The notes under the pieces: generated by a model | Seen by the model: the letters and a program-made list of their open reading frames with translations, nothing else | The model's database searches: none | Told to the model about the DNA's origin: nothing | Assembly (NCBI GenBank): GCA_948567375.1 | Contig: OX419755.1 | Span: forward strand, 29,827,001 to 29,891,000 | Source: Lunularia cruciata | Taxonomy: Eukaryota; Streptophyta; Marchantiopsida; Lunulariales; Lunulariaceae | Direction of reading: 5' to 3' | Length of the DNA stretch: 64,000 nucleotides | Made by a program: the position numbers and the translations under genes | In this document: one piece after another, positions 54,967-64,000 of the stretch | How positions within the stretch are numbered: position 1 is the stretch's first letter | How the letters are laid out: every line of letters begins with the position of its first letter

Positions 54967-57540
54967 CTAATCCGATCCGATGTCTACTTCTTCCTCGTCT
55001 TTCAACCCTGAACCCGAAGTAATCTTACTTCCTGCTATTCTGTCCTTGGGTTTCATATCTTCTACTTCTTCTACCAGATTTAACAATTCTCTTTCCTGAT
55101 CTAAAATTGTACTAACAGGTAATCTATCTAACTCTTCATCTTTTGACCCACTCTTCTCTACTGTTCCTGAGACCAACTCCAAAGACATTTGGATCCCGAT
55201 GTTATCTACGTCGGGTTTTGCTTTAACATCCTGCCAAAGCTTTTCTAACTCTATTCTTACTAAGTCTAATCTAATGGCGATATTGTCTTCTACTTCTAAG
55301 ATCTTCCTATCTACACGAGTTCTCAACTTAATCAACAAGGCATTTAGATCTGTATCTTTTGCTTGCCTTCGCCTCGTCTCCTGCACTAACAGCTTCAACT
55401 CGTGCAGACGCATTTCTTCAATTCGAATGCTGGCCTCTGTACTCAGCATCGCGTTTACTCTGAGGACTATCTCCTGCAATGGCTCTAATCTTGTCTTCCT
55501 TTCTCGTTCCCAATCTGCAAGCCATTCCTCTCTGTACATCGCCAACTCTTCTTCGAATTTGGCCTTCACCGCGTCCTTCTCTTTCTCCTTCTGTGCAACC
55601 TTTTCTTCCTGATTACGAAGTAAGTCTCGTAATCTCTCTTCTTCTCCATATCTTGCAGCCAACTCTCGCTGCCAGAGTTGCTTCTTCTCCTCCATACTCT
55701 CCATCACTCGATCGAGCTCTTGATCCTTCGATGCTACTCTCGCCATAGCATGGATGAGCTCTACTCTTGAATCAGCAAACTGCTGCTTCAAGATTTCAAC
55801 TTCAGCTACTTGTCGCTCCCTTACGACATCACTCTTCCTCGCAAGATCCTCTCGATAGCTCAATTCTCTCCTCAGGTCTTTGATTACCTGACTTCTCTCC
55901 ACTGCCTCCAATTGCAGTACTTCTCTCTCCTTCTCACCTCGGGTCATACTCTTCTTCAACTCTGAGTTTTCTTCTTCTAATTTTGCTAACACCTGCAATA
56001 CAGTCTTTACCTCCGGACATGTGGACTGCATCTCCTTCTTCTTATGTTCTAACTTTACTAACAACGGACACACCACTTCCTGCAGGTACTCCACTCCATC
56101 ACTCGGGATCACTTCTTCTTGTGCGGCTACTTCTCTTTGTACTTCGTGTTCATCCGATACTTGCCTTCTTCTCTACAGTCTTTGTATCGGAATTGATGCT
56201 TCACTGCCCGAGCTTCCTTCTACTTCTTCTGTCACTCTACTCGGTCCCGCTTCCCCCTTCGCCTTACGTCTCGAGCGAATTCCTCGCTGTACTGCGATCT
56301 TCTTCTCCTTGAGCACCGGTACTTCGTCTTCCAGCGCTGCATTGTCTTTGGCTTTTACCTCGGCTTGAATTTCTTCTTCGTATTCTTCAGGCGTTGGTGC
56401 CGAGGTCATTTCTCCACCGACTTCACTATCACTACTTGTATCTCCACTCTGCAGTGTCAACTCAGGTTCCTCCTCACGTTCCGAGTCCTCCGTCTTGAGC
56501 TCGGCTTCGCCTTCTGAGTCTTCATCTTCCGACTCAATCACCACCATTCCTCACCTCAGGTTATTTCTCTGCATCTTCCAAGGTTTCTTGTTTTCTTTGG
56601 CGTCTGCTTGCCGAGTTCTCTTCTTCGTCGGGGTACTTTCAACGACCTCCACGTTCTTCCCTGTCTTTGAGTCGTAATCGTCTGCGCTCCGGATTTGAAG
56701 AATGTATTGCTGCTCCTCCACATTGACTTCCTTTCGCACATCCGGATGGAAGTGCGACACCATCCGATTCCGCTCCGCCGAGTTCAGCAAATTGAGCCCG
56801 AGATAGAAATGCGCTGCAAACGGCACAATATAATGTGGAGGGGACTTATCCCGCAGATTCCACACCATTTGCCTTGTTCTCCCGTGAAAACACCTCACCC
56901 AATTAATTGGTTCTCCTGCAAACAATTTGTGAAAGAACACCGCTTGGTGTTTCATCACATAGGTAGTTCTTTCCGGCTTCAGGATTGCCATCAAAGCACT
57001 CACAATTCCTCTCTTGACAGGGTCTTTGTAACTTTCTACTTTGTACCCATTCTTTGTTCTCTTCGACGAGAAGGCATCTCTCACCTCCTGAGTTTCTTGG
57101 GCTATCTCCCCTTTCCCCAAGAACGTGGCCCCTTGCTCCGAGCCTGCCTCCTTCCCGAGTACGGGTCTCCAATCCGACTCTGTCCAGCGAGCCGGATTTC
57201 CTCTCTTCCCTTCTTCCTCGGGACCATCGAGACATTTACTCTCGATGATTTCTGTCATGAATCTTGGAAAGCTTATGTTCCAATTCCATGCCAGAAAGGT
57301 GATCCGAAGTCGGCTCAAGACTTCGATCCTCGCTACTACATCTAATCTCCAAATTGCATGATTTCTCACTACAAATTTGGAGTTCTTCTTCCCTCCTCCC
57401 ATCTCTTCTACTTTCTTTCGGTCTCTCGATTTCTCTCTCTCGACTTCCTCCTTACGCACTAACACAAGTCCAACTCTATTTCCCTTTCCCCGATCACCTG
57501 CAAGACGACTCCTCAACGGCAAAAGAAAATTGCTCGACAT
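54967..57540 (-). pseudogene. LTR-encoded approximately 857-residue protein of Fam1 (best copy, two point stops)
   Basis: One frame from ATG 57540 to the stop at 54967 (2574 bp), broken only by TGA 56551-56553 and TAG 56173-56175; L5 has sense codons at one of the same places (CGA for the TGA). Layout: a basic N-terminus (KEEVEREKSRDRKK); a conserved helical domain of about 220 residues (FLAWNWNISFPRFM, NPARWTESDWRPVLGKEAG, TKNGYKVESYKDPVKRGI, HQAVFFHKLFAGEPINW, HYIVPFAAHFYLGLN); a KKR-rich stretch; an acidic part (IESEDEDSEGEAELKTED); and a coiled coil of about 300 residues (EEKKQLWQRELAARYGEEER onward). No transmembrane segment is seen, so it is not a typical env-like protein. The central domain vaguely recalls plant transposon-associated domains and the extra 5' ORF of Ogre-type elements; I do not recognise it firmly. 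An alternative start is ATG 57402. Confidence 0.8.
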
Positions 57541-57558
57541 TTCGTCGTTGCAATTTCG

Positions 57559-57567
57559 ATTTTTATA
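57559..57567 (-). promoter_or_regulatory. TATA box in L7
   Basis: TATAAAAAT on minus, about 20 bases upstream of the ORF ATG (57540). The same arrangement holds in L1 (4932), L2 (about 9100) and L5 (about 23715). It places the ORF in the R/U5 part of the LTR, at the very start of the element RNA. Confidence 0.6.
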
Positions 57568-57956
57568 GAGTTGCACTTCTTTGTCTTCCGTCACTTCGAG
57601 TTTCTACCAAGAAATCACACCTCCTGCATGCACCCGTTACTGTCGCCTCACCTTCATGCGTATGAGCCGCCAATTTTGAAACCGCCCCTTCTTGAGTTTC
57701 TCGCCTCGACGAAAGGTTGTTAGACTGTCTTTGCCTTGGGTTGAGCTCCCCTTCCCGATCCGAAGACAATTTACTTCGTATCGTTTGCTGACACGGCATT
57801 TCAGAGTACTTCGCCTTATGACCCGAGGTCACTTTACTTCGGGTTTCACCCCGAAGACAGTTTTCGTTGTCTTCTTCGGCCAACCAGGCGCAATCCGACT
57901 TCTCTATACACTTCTTCGGCTTTATTTTGAAAAAAACAAAAAATGTGGGCACCACA

Positions 57957-57969
57957 TACCCCCTCCCTC
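57957..57969 (-). other. Polypurine tract of E4
   Basis: GAGGGAGGGGGTA directly before the 3' LTR and overlapping the integrase stop (57968-57970). It marks the LTR start. Confidence 0.85.
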
Positions 57970-59122
57970 AAATGTGAGCGTCTCTACGAACATAGACCTT
58001 GGGTGTTTTAGAAACTTCCGAGTCTATGGTCCAATATCTCCGAACTCTCCACCCGTTTACTCGAGTGGCAAAAGGATTACCTTCCAAATTGACGAGTTGC
58101 AGGGATCCATTTTTGTAAAGATGACAAACTCGATAGGGACCCATCCATCGCAAATGCAACTTGCCTGGAAAAAATATTTGGCGATTATCATATAACAAAA
58201 CCAAATCCCCTTCTCGTATAGTCATAGGCTTGATTCTCTGATCGTGCCTAACTTTCCGCTGTGCTTGTACTTCTTTCGTGGTTTGCATTGCATCATCTCT
58301 TTTCTCTTGTAACCACATCAGTTGTTGAATCCGAAGATCCTGACTTTCCTCTTCCGACATTCGTTCTTCACACAGGACTCGATAGGTCGGAACTTCAAAT
58401 TCAACTGGCAGTATGGGGTGCAAGCCATATGTCAAGAAGTATGGAGTTTGTTTGGTTGTAATCTTCTCTGTTGTCCGATAGGCCCATAACGCGGCTGGTA
58501 ATTTTGTATCCCAGTCATAGGCATAATTGACAGTCACCTTATTCAAAATTTTACAAAGTAACCCATTCGCTTTTTCCGTTAAGCCATTCGCTTTTGGGTT
58601 ATAAGGAGTCGTCTTCCGATGTTTAATCTGAAAATACTTGGTTAACTCCTCCATTACAGAGTTCAAAAAATGTGTTCCTCGGTCACTGACCAATTCCAGA
58701 GGACACCCATATCGGGAGATGATGTTTCAAAAGAAAAATTCCGCCACAGTTTCAGCATCATCTCTGCGAGTTGCTTCCGCTTCAACCATCTTAGTAGCGT
58801 AATCAGTGCAAACCAAAATATATCGCTTTCTTGTGACTCGGGTTACTGGTTGAATGGGACCCACAAAATCAATACCCCATTTCTCAAATGGGGCCAAAGG
58901 CGAAATTGGTTTCAAAGGCCATTGAGAAGTGGCCGTCGGCTTCCCCGTTCTCTGACACGCATCACAGCTTCAAATATGAGCATGTACATCTTTGTACATT
59001 GTAGGCCACCAATACCCTGCCGAAAGAATTTTCTTTACAGTATTCTTTAGAGCATAGTGTCCTCCCAATGCCTCGGAGTGTAAAGATTCAATTACTCCTC
59101 CTACTTCATATGACTCCAAGCA
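57968..59122 (-). pseudogene. E4 integrase
   Basis: Zinc finger: LHSEALGGHYALKNTVKK to the SCDAC cysteines (about 59080-58960). Core domain: FEKWGIDFVGPIQPV, then LVSDRGTHFLNSVMEELT, then NPKANGLTEKANGLL (D,D-35-E). The C-terminal module GKLHLRWMGPYRVCHLYKNG to VNGWRVRRYW corresponds to the GPY/F-like tail of non-chromovirus elements; there is no chromodomain. Stops near 58970 and 58724 break it. It ends in the polypurine tract. Confidence 0.9.
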
Positions 59123-60670
59123 TCACCGAAGTACTTCATCTTCGCCCATCTTAAATAAAATGCTGTGTTTAAGCTGGTACGGCCCCATTTTCCGGAGAAA
59201 GACTGCCCGCTGTTCCGGATCCATCCCCTCAGGACAATGGAGAGTATTCAGATAATTATATTCATCTGCATACCTTGTACTTCTCATTGCTGATAAGTGA
59301 TACAACTCTTCGTCAGGGAACCGATCATCAATTTCCCACTCCTGGTCTTGAGTGTCTAACCTGGATAGGAAATCCGCATTCGAATGCAAAGCTCCCTTCC
59401 TTACTTGTACAGTATATGTGAACTCTTGTAATAACAAGATCCATCTTGCAATTTGTCCCGATAAATCTGCCTTCTTGACCAGATGTTGCAATGCATAATG
59501 GTCAACATAGAAGACAAACTCATACCCCAACAAATAATGCCAAAATTTCTTGCAGGCATACACCATTCCAAGTGCTTCTCTTTCCGTCGTTGAATAATTC
59601 TTTTCAGAAACTGAAAGTTGTCGGCTGGCGTAATACACCGGGTAATCTTTCTTCTTCTCGTCCTTTTGACTTAAGACAACCCCGATGGCCATGGACGAAG
59701 TATCCACATACACATGAAAAGGGACGTCCCAATTCGGGGCCCTCATGACTGGTGCTTCAACTAGTTTCTTCTTCAACACCTGGAAGGCTTCTTCTTGATG
59801 TGCTTCCCACAGATAGTCTTCGGATTTCTTCAGAAGCTTTGTAAGTGGTGCAGCAAGCACTGCATAGTTTGACACGAAGCGTCTGTAATATCCGACATGT
59901 CCCAAGAAGGCTCTCAGCTCCCGGATGTTCTTCGGGGATTCCAAAGCTGCGATTATTTTAACCTTCTCAACATCGACTTCAATACCTCGGCTTGACACCC
60001 GATGCCCAAGAAGAATTCCCTCCTTCATTGCGAAGAAGCATTTCTCCGGGTGTAATGACAAGCCGGCAAAACGACACCTTTCAAACGTTTGGCAAAGGTA
60101 ATCTCTATGTACATCCCGTCGTCCAAACACACAAAAGTCATCAATAAAAACTTCGACAAATTTACGCAGGAAATCTTTAAAGATTGAATTCATCATCCGC
60201 TAGAAAGTAGCGGGAGCATTACACAACCCAAAGGGCATTTGATTGTAAGCAAAAGTGCCCCAATCGGTCGTGAATGTAGTTTTATCCTTGTCTTCTTCCC
60301 AAATGGATACTTGATTGTACCCTGAAAATCCATCGAGAAAACTATAACAATGATGCCCAGCCACCTGGTCTAAGATTGTATCGGTAAAAGGCAAGGGATG
60401 ATGATCTTTCCTTGTGACTGCGTTCAATTTTCGAAAGTCTTGGCACACTCGGATCTTCCCTGTTTTCTTCTTCGGGACAATGACAATGGGGGAGACCCAT
60501 TCACTGCTTAAGACAGGGAAGATGATTCCGGCCCCTAAGTACTTATCGATTTCATCTTTTACCAAGAGCGAGTACTTCGGGTTCAAGCGGTATTGTCGCT
60601 GCCGAACCGGAATTGCACCTTCAATCAAATCAATCCGGTGTTCTCCAAATTCTCGTGGAATACCCGGCAT
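59123..60670 (-). pseudogene. E4 reverse transcriptase and RNase H
   Basis: 60670-60200: PKYSLLVKDEIDKYLGAGII, KKKTGKIRVCQDFRKLNAVT, FAYNQMPFGLCNAPATF. 60196-59123 (357 codons open): VEVFIDDFCVFGRRDV, PEKCFFAMKEGILLGHRVSS, RAFLGHVGYYRRFVSNYAV, then RNase H (YVDTSSMAIGVVLSQKDE, TTEREALGMVYACKKFWHYL, YVDHYALQHLVKKADLSGQI). A single TAG at 60200 separates the blocks. The FIDDF and KEGILLGH signatures place it with Tat/Athila rather than chromoviruses. Confidence 0.94.
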
Positions 60671-60697
60671 TTGATCAATCGACCAGGCGAATACATC

Positions 60698-61640
60698 CTA
60701 GAATTCTATAAACAGGGCAGTGTATCCTGCCAACTCCTCCGAAGTAACTGTCTTCAAGATTTTTAAAATTTTTCCTTCAGTGACTAACACCTCTTGACAG
60801 TCATTGGGGTTGATGACTCCTTCAACGTGGCTTACTCGGCTTATCTCGAGGCGAGCGGCCATCAAACCCCCTTCCTCCAAGTCAGGTTCACCCGAGGCGA
60901 GGTCATATGGATCTTCGTTGTCAGCCTCTACCTCGTAGCATTCCAAGTAATTAACTTGGACTTCTTCTTCGGATTTGTCTGAAGACGAAGACAATGAATC
61001 TTCGGACTCGTCCTCCTCTTCTGACGAACTTGTTTCCCCGAGATGGGGAACCTTCGTCCAACTCACAGTCACCAGCTTCTGATCTTTGGACGAAATATCC
61101 TTGAATCTTAACTTCTGCTGATGCCAATCTACTACAACTTGGGCACTATACAACCAGGGTCTGACGATCAACAGAGGGTAACCAGTTTTTGTCAATGGCC
61201 ACAACACTATGTAATTCAACTTGAAGGGTACCCCTCTAATGATCGTGGTAATGTTCGACAGCATGCCCAAGGGCCGTCTCCTGGTTTGGTCTGCGAACTT
61301 CAAAACTCGGGGTGTTGGTTCAAACGTATGATACCCGAGTCAATTCGTAGTATCTTCGGTCATGACATTCACACCGGACCCAGAGTCAATGGGTATCGAT
61401 GTGATCATGCAACCTGCAATCTCCGCGTCTACCTCGGGAGATCCCAAATCTTCTTGTTCAATACGATAGATAGCAGGCAGGTCCTTCTTTGACATCAACC
61501 TCACCTTCTTGAGGGCCGAGTTAAGCTGTCTCTTGTACAGCTTGTTATCTTCCCACAATTGCTTAAATGTAACATTGGCATTTGTGGTGGCCAAGTCGGC
61601 TATAATATCATATTGGGGAACTCCTCCCAATTTGACCGTC
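60698..61640 (-). pseudogene. E4 aspartic protease and acidic linker
   Basis: Active site ITSIPIDSGSGVNVM (about 61400-61350) with DSG intact. A TGA at 61340 interrupts, then KFADQTRRRPLGMLSNITTI and RPWLYSAQVVVDWHQQKLRF. An acidic serine-rich linker (EEEDESEDSLSSSSDKSEEE) follows before the RT. The protease would cut the gag-pol precursor in the particle. Confidence 0.85.
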
Positions 61641-64000
61641 TTTGTCTTCGGCTTTGAGTCCGAGGACTCTCCATGCTCCCTTTTGACGTTGGGACGCTTC
61701 AAAATGGTGACGGGCTTGCTGATGGCCTTAACCCGAGCTTCCTCGGGTTGGCCTACCTCGGCTTGAATCAGACCCTTTACTTCGGATCGGATGTCCGCCG
61801 GAAAAATTGGAGACTTCGTCTTCGTCTCTTCTTCCAAACTTAGTTCCCGAGTCCTGAGTAATGCCTCCGTTAATTCTTTCTGCAAGGCTTTAGCTTTAGC
61901 TTTTGCAAGGATCTTTTCCTCCTTGGCCGAAAGAATTGCTTTTGGGCACTGTCTCTTCGCCTTTCGAGAAGACGACGAGGTCGTACTCAGTTCTTCGGGA
62001 TCACGCTTCTTCTTGGTGGAGCGTGTCTCAACTTTCAAAATTTCAAGGTCTGGCCATTCTCCTTCTGAGGCCGGACTCCCTTCGTGAGGTCTTTCTTCCT
62101 CAAGAGTTATACAATTCACATTCGTATCCCCCTTCGGCTGAAGTGCTGCACGCTCAGCGGGGGTCTGTACATATTTTACAAGAGGCTTCGGGTTCGGCGG
62201 GTGAGGGCATTGGTTGCCCGTATGCTCCGATCCTTTACAATTTCCACACAGGGGAACGTACCCAATTTGCCTTCTTGGCTCGGGACAATTTGGAGACCAA
62301 TGTCCCATCGAGCCACAATTATAACAGGCTCTGGGCGCAACATTTTGAGGGCAATTTTGGTTGCTCATCGGTGGTCTTGGTGCAGGAGCATTGGGGTTAT
62401 ACTCCCTGGGTCCCAACCTCGGACCTTGATATGATGTGCTTGGTTGAGGCTGTACTTCCTGAGTTTGATACACCGCCTCTTCGTCATCGTCTTGGTCCCA
62501 TCCCGGAACCCAATCAATTTGCTGCACCGGGAATGCATTACGAGTATTGCATTCTGTGTTGGCGTGGCTGAATTTTCCACAGGCGGTGCACCACACATTA
62601 GATCGTCCAAATGCGGGGGCCTTTCTTCGGTCCTTAGCCCCAATCATCTGGATCTTGAAATCTGAAAAATCCTTGATCAGGGCATCCAGCTTTGTATCCG
62701 CCTTATGTACACTCTTGGCTGGCGACGTCACTGGTTTCTTGGCTCCACGTCTTCTGACTCGTCTTGGCTTTGATTCTTCTTTGGATTCCGAAGAAGAGCT
62801 TGAAGACGTAGAGGATTCGTCCGAAGAAGGGGAGGGACTGCACGAAGCTCTCCTTTTGGGCTTCTTGCCCTTCTTCTCCCGATTTCTCCGGTTACCGGCA
62901 GAGTGAGAGTGTGCCGCTTCATAACGAGCGACATGTTTGAGTACTTTATCGAGGGAAGTTACGCTCCTCTCCCTGGCAAAGATTTGTATCTCTGGTGACA
63001 GGCCCCCGAGGAACCAGGTAATGGCTTGGGCATCGGAGTATCCCACCACCTTCGATTACTTGGGAACTCGGTTCGGTAATGCCATGAACCGCTCAGAGTA
63101 GTCCCTCAACTTCTCCTTCTTGCCTTGGTCCAAATCGTTTAGTGCCGCGAAGACACTCGTATCATAGTCAACCTCCCGGAATCGTTCCAGGAAGTTGTTT
63201 CTCAAGTCTGCCCAATCCGATGGTACAAACCCCTTCTGAGTCACATGCGTGTACCAGCTCCGAGCTTTCTTGCAAAGCAGACTTGGAAAAATTCTTAGTC
63301 GATCCGCCGAGTCATGCTCCTTGTTAGCAAAGGAGATGACTTCAAATTCTTTGATGAATTCATCTGGGTCTTTGTCTTGTTCTGTCCCCTTATACTTCTG
63401 ATAGGCGTGTCGGGTGACAAGAAGCGAAGTCATCATTTGATGCACTGGGATCGGCTGAGGGAATGTAGAACTTGACGGAACGGAAGAATTGGCTGGAATT
63501 GACGCCGTGTTGTCAGCCCAGGGATTCCAATTCGTCAAATTCAACACAGGGTCTTCTTCGACAATTTCTACTCTGAGAGGGTTGACTTCAACCCAAGTGG
63601 AAGATTCAGGATCAACACCTTCAATAAGTTCTTCCAAATTCCTTCGGGACAACCGAGGAATCGTTCATAGAAGATGTTGACACTCGTCTTCAGTAAGTGT
63701 GCGTGCTGTCTTTTCTCAAACAAAGGTCTTCAAGGAAACAACTTCCTTTACAGCTCTAGGGGAAGTTGGGGTACTGGGCCGCAATGCATATATTTGCCCA
63801 CTCGATTCTTTCTTCTTCTTGGAAGAAGAGGGAGATGCGAAGTAGCCTTGCCAATCGCCTTCGCGTTTCTTGTGATCAAGTTCTCGCAGGGCTTCTTGCA
63901 CTTCGTGAAGGAGTTGAAACTCCAACGCCTCTCACTCAGTTTCGTCAATGATGGATGGGGCGTTCAGACATTCGTCTTCTTCATGCTGAAGTGCTCGTCT
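61641..64000 (-). pseudogene. E4 gag with three zinc knuckles (partial, continues past 64000)
   Basis: Capsid-like region at 63652-63056 (DPDEFIKEFEVISFANKEHD, RNNFLERFREVDYDTSVFAA, EKLRDYSERFMALPNR) and on into 63049 (AQAITWFLGGLSPEIQIFAR). Then come a basic and serine-rich stretch (EESKPRRVRRRGAKK) and three CCHC knuckles: CTACGKFSHANTEC, CYNCGSMGHWSPNC, CGNCKGSEHTGNQC. A lysine/glutamate-rich linker leads to the protease. Three knuckles are more than the usual one or two. It forms the particle and packages RNA. Stops at 63716 and 63056. Confidence 0.9.

Larger units (their letters stand above)
54176..57956 (-). mobile_element. L7: 3' LTR of E4 (Fam1 LTR with ORF)
   Basis: Begins on minus with TGTGGTGCCCACATTTTTTG right after the polypurine tract and ends GGTTGTCA at about 54176 (boundary uncertain by 2 bp; other copies end TTGTCACA). 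About 3.78 kb. It carries a TATA box and the best-preserved LTR ORF (57540-54967, two in-frame stops). The target duplication cannot be checked because the 5' LTR is outside the window. Confidence 0.9.
57957..64000 (-). mobile_element. E4: Fam1 Ty3/gypsy (Tat/Athila-like) internal region, runs off the right edge
   Basis: gag - protease - RT - RNase H - integrase all lie in a single reading frame on minus, interrupted only by point stops. Visible stops are near 63951, at 63716 and 63056 (TAA), and at 61340, 60698, 60200, 59123 and 58724; no frameshift separates the domains. It is the youngest-looking Fam1 copy and is richer in CpG than E1 and E3. The 5' LTR and start of gag lie beyond 64000. 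Confidence 0.93.

Noticed and set aside
54967-57540. Envelope-like protein
   Set aside because: No signal peptide or membrane segment is visible; the protein is basic, acidic and coiled coil, and it lies inside the LTR rather than between pol and the LTR.
54967-57540. Host coiled-coil gene captured between elements
   Set aside because: The same ORF lies in all seven LTR copies between TG and CA ends, including solo LTRs with perfect duplications.

Overview
The window is a stack of nested LTR retrotransposons with no intact host gene visible. The organism is most likely a land plant with a large, repeat-rich genome. The pol genes of the main family look like the plant Tat/Athila branch of Ty3/gypsy. 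A Ty1/copia relic and a pogo-like transposase relic are also present, and most copies decay by single-base nonsense changes of the C-to-T type. I cannot name the species. A DNMT3-like rather than DRM-like methyltransferase would fit a non-angiosperm (conifer, fern, lycophyte or bryophyte), but that is inference.

I use three family names. Fam1 is a Tat/Athila-like Ty3/gypsy element with very large (about 3.7-3.8 kb) LTRs, seen seven times (L1-L7), and each LTR carries its own long sense-strand ORF. Fam2 is a Ty3/gypsy element of about 9.9 kb, seen as two copies. Its polyprotein reads gag - protease - cytosine-5 DNA methyltransferase - RT - RNase H - integrase - PHD finger. Its terminal repeats are split (Y - internal - X - Y - X) instead of forming two ordinary LTRs. 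Fam3 is a small LTR family (about 0.69 kb LTR).

Layout. 58-9013: a 5'-truncated Fam1 element on + (E1), with two Fam3 solo LTRs inside it, sitting in a Fam1 LTR (L2: 1-57 and 9014-9485). 9486-11474: gag and leader of a minus-strand Fam1 element (E3), whose 5' LTR (L3) runs from 11475 to 45203 because a Fam2 element (outer copy, 11892-42896) has inserted in it. The outer Fam2 copy holds two Fam1 solo LTRs: L4 (13885-31305) and L6 (35010-38729). L4 is itself split by the inner Fam2 copy (14470-28184), which is in turn interrupted by Fam1 solo LTR L5 (20328-24109). 45204-51870: AT-rich older DNA with a pogo-like transposase relic, a Ty1/copia relic, degenerate tandem duplications and an ancient Fam2 terminal-repeat relic. 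51871-54175: a Fam3 LTR plus internal sequence on +. 54176-64000: the youngest-looking Fam1 element (E4, minus), with 3' LTR L7, polypurine tract, and gag-pol in one reading frame broken only by point stops; it runs off the right edge.

The insertion order is fixed by target-site duplications: 5 bp for Fam1 (CTCAG, ATACC, ACACY) and 4 bp for Fam2 (AGCT, TCTC) and Fam3 (GACT, GTAC).

Most notable: (1) a retrotransposon carrying both a DNA-methylation writer domain and a histone-reader-type PHD finger; (2) its split direct terminal repeats although it has a DDE integrase and makes target-site duplications; (3) a second family whose LTR itself encodes an approximately 857-codon protein directly behind a TATA box.
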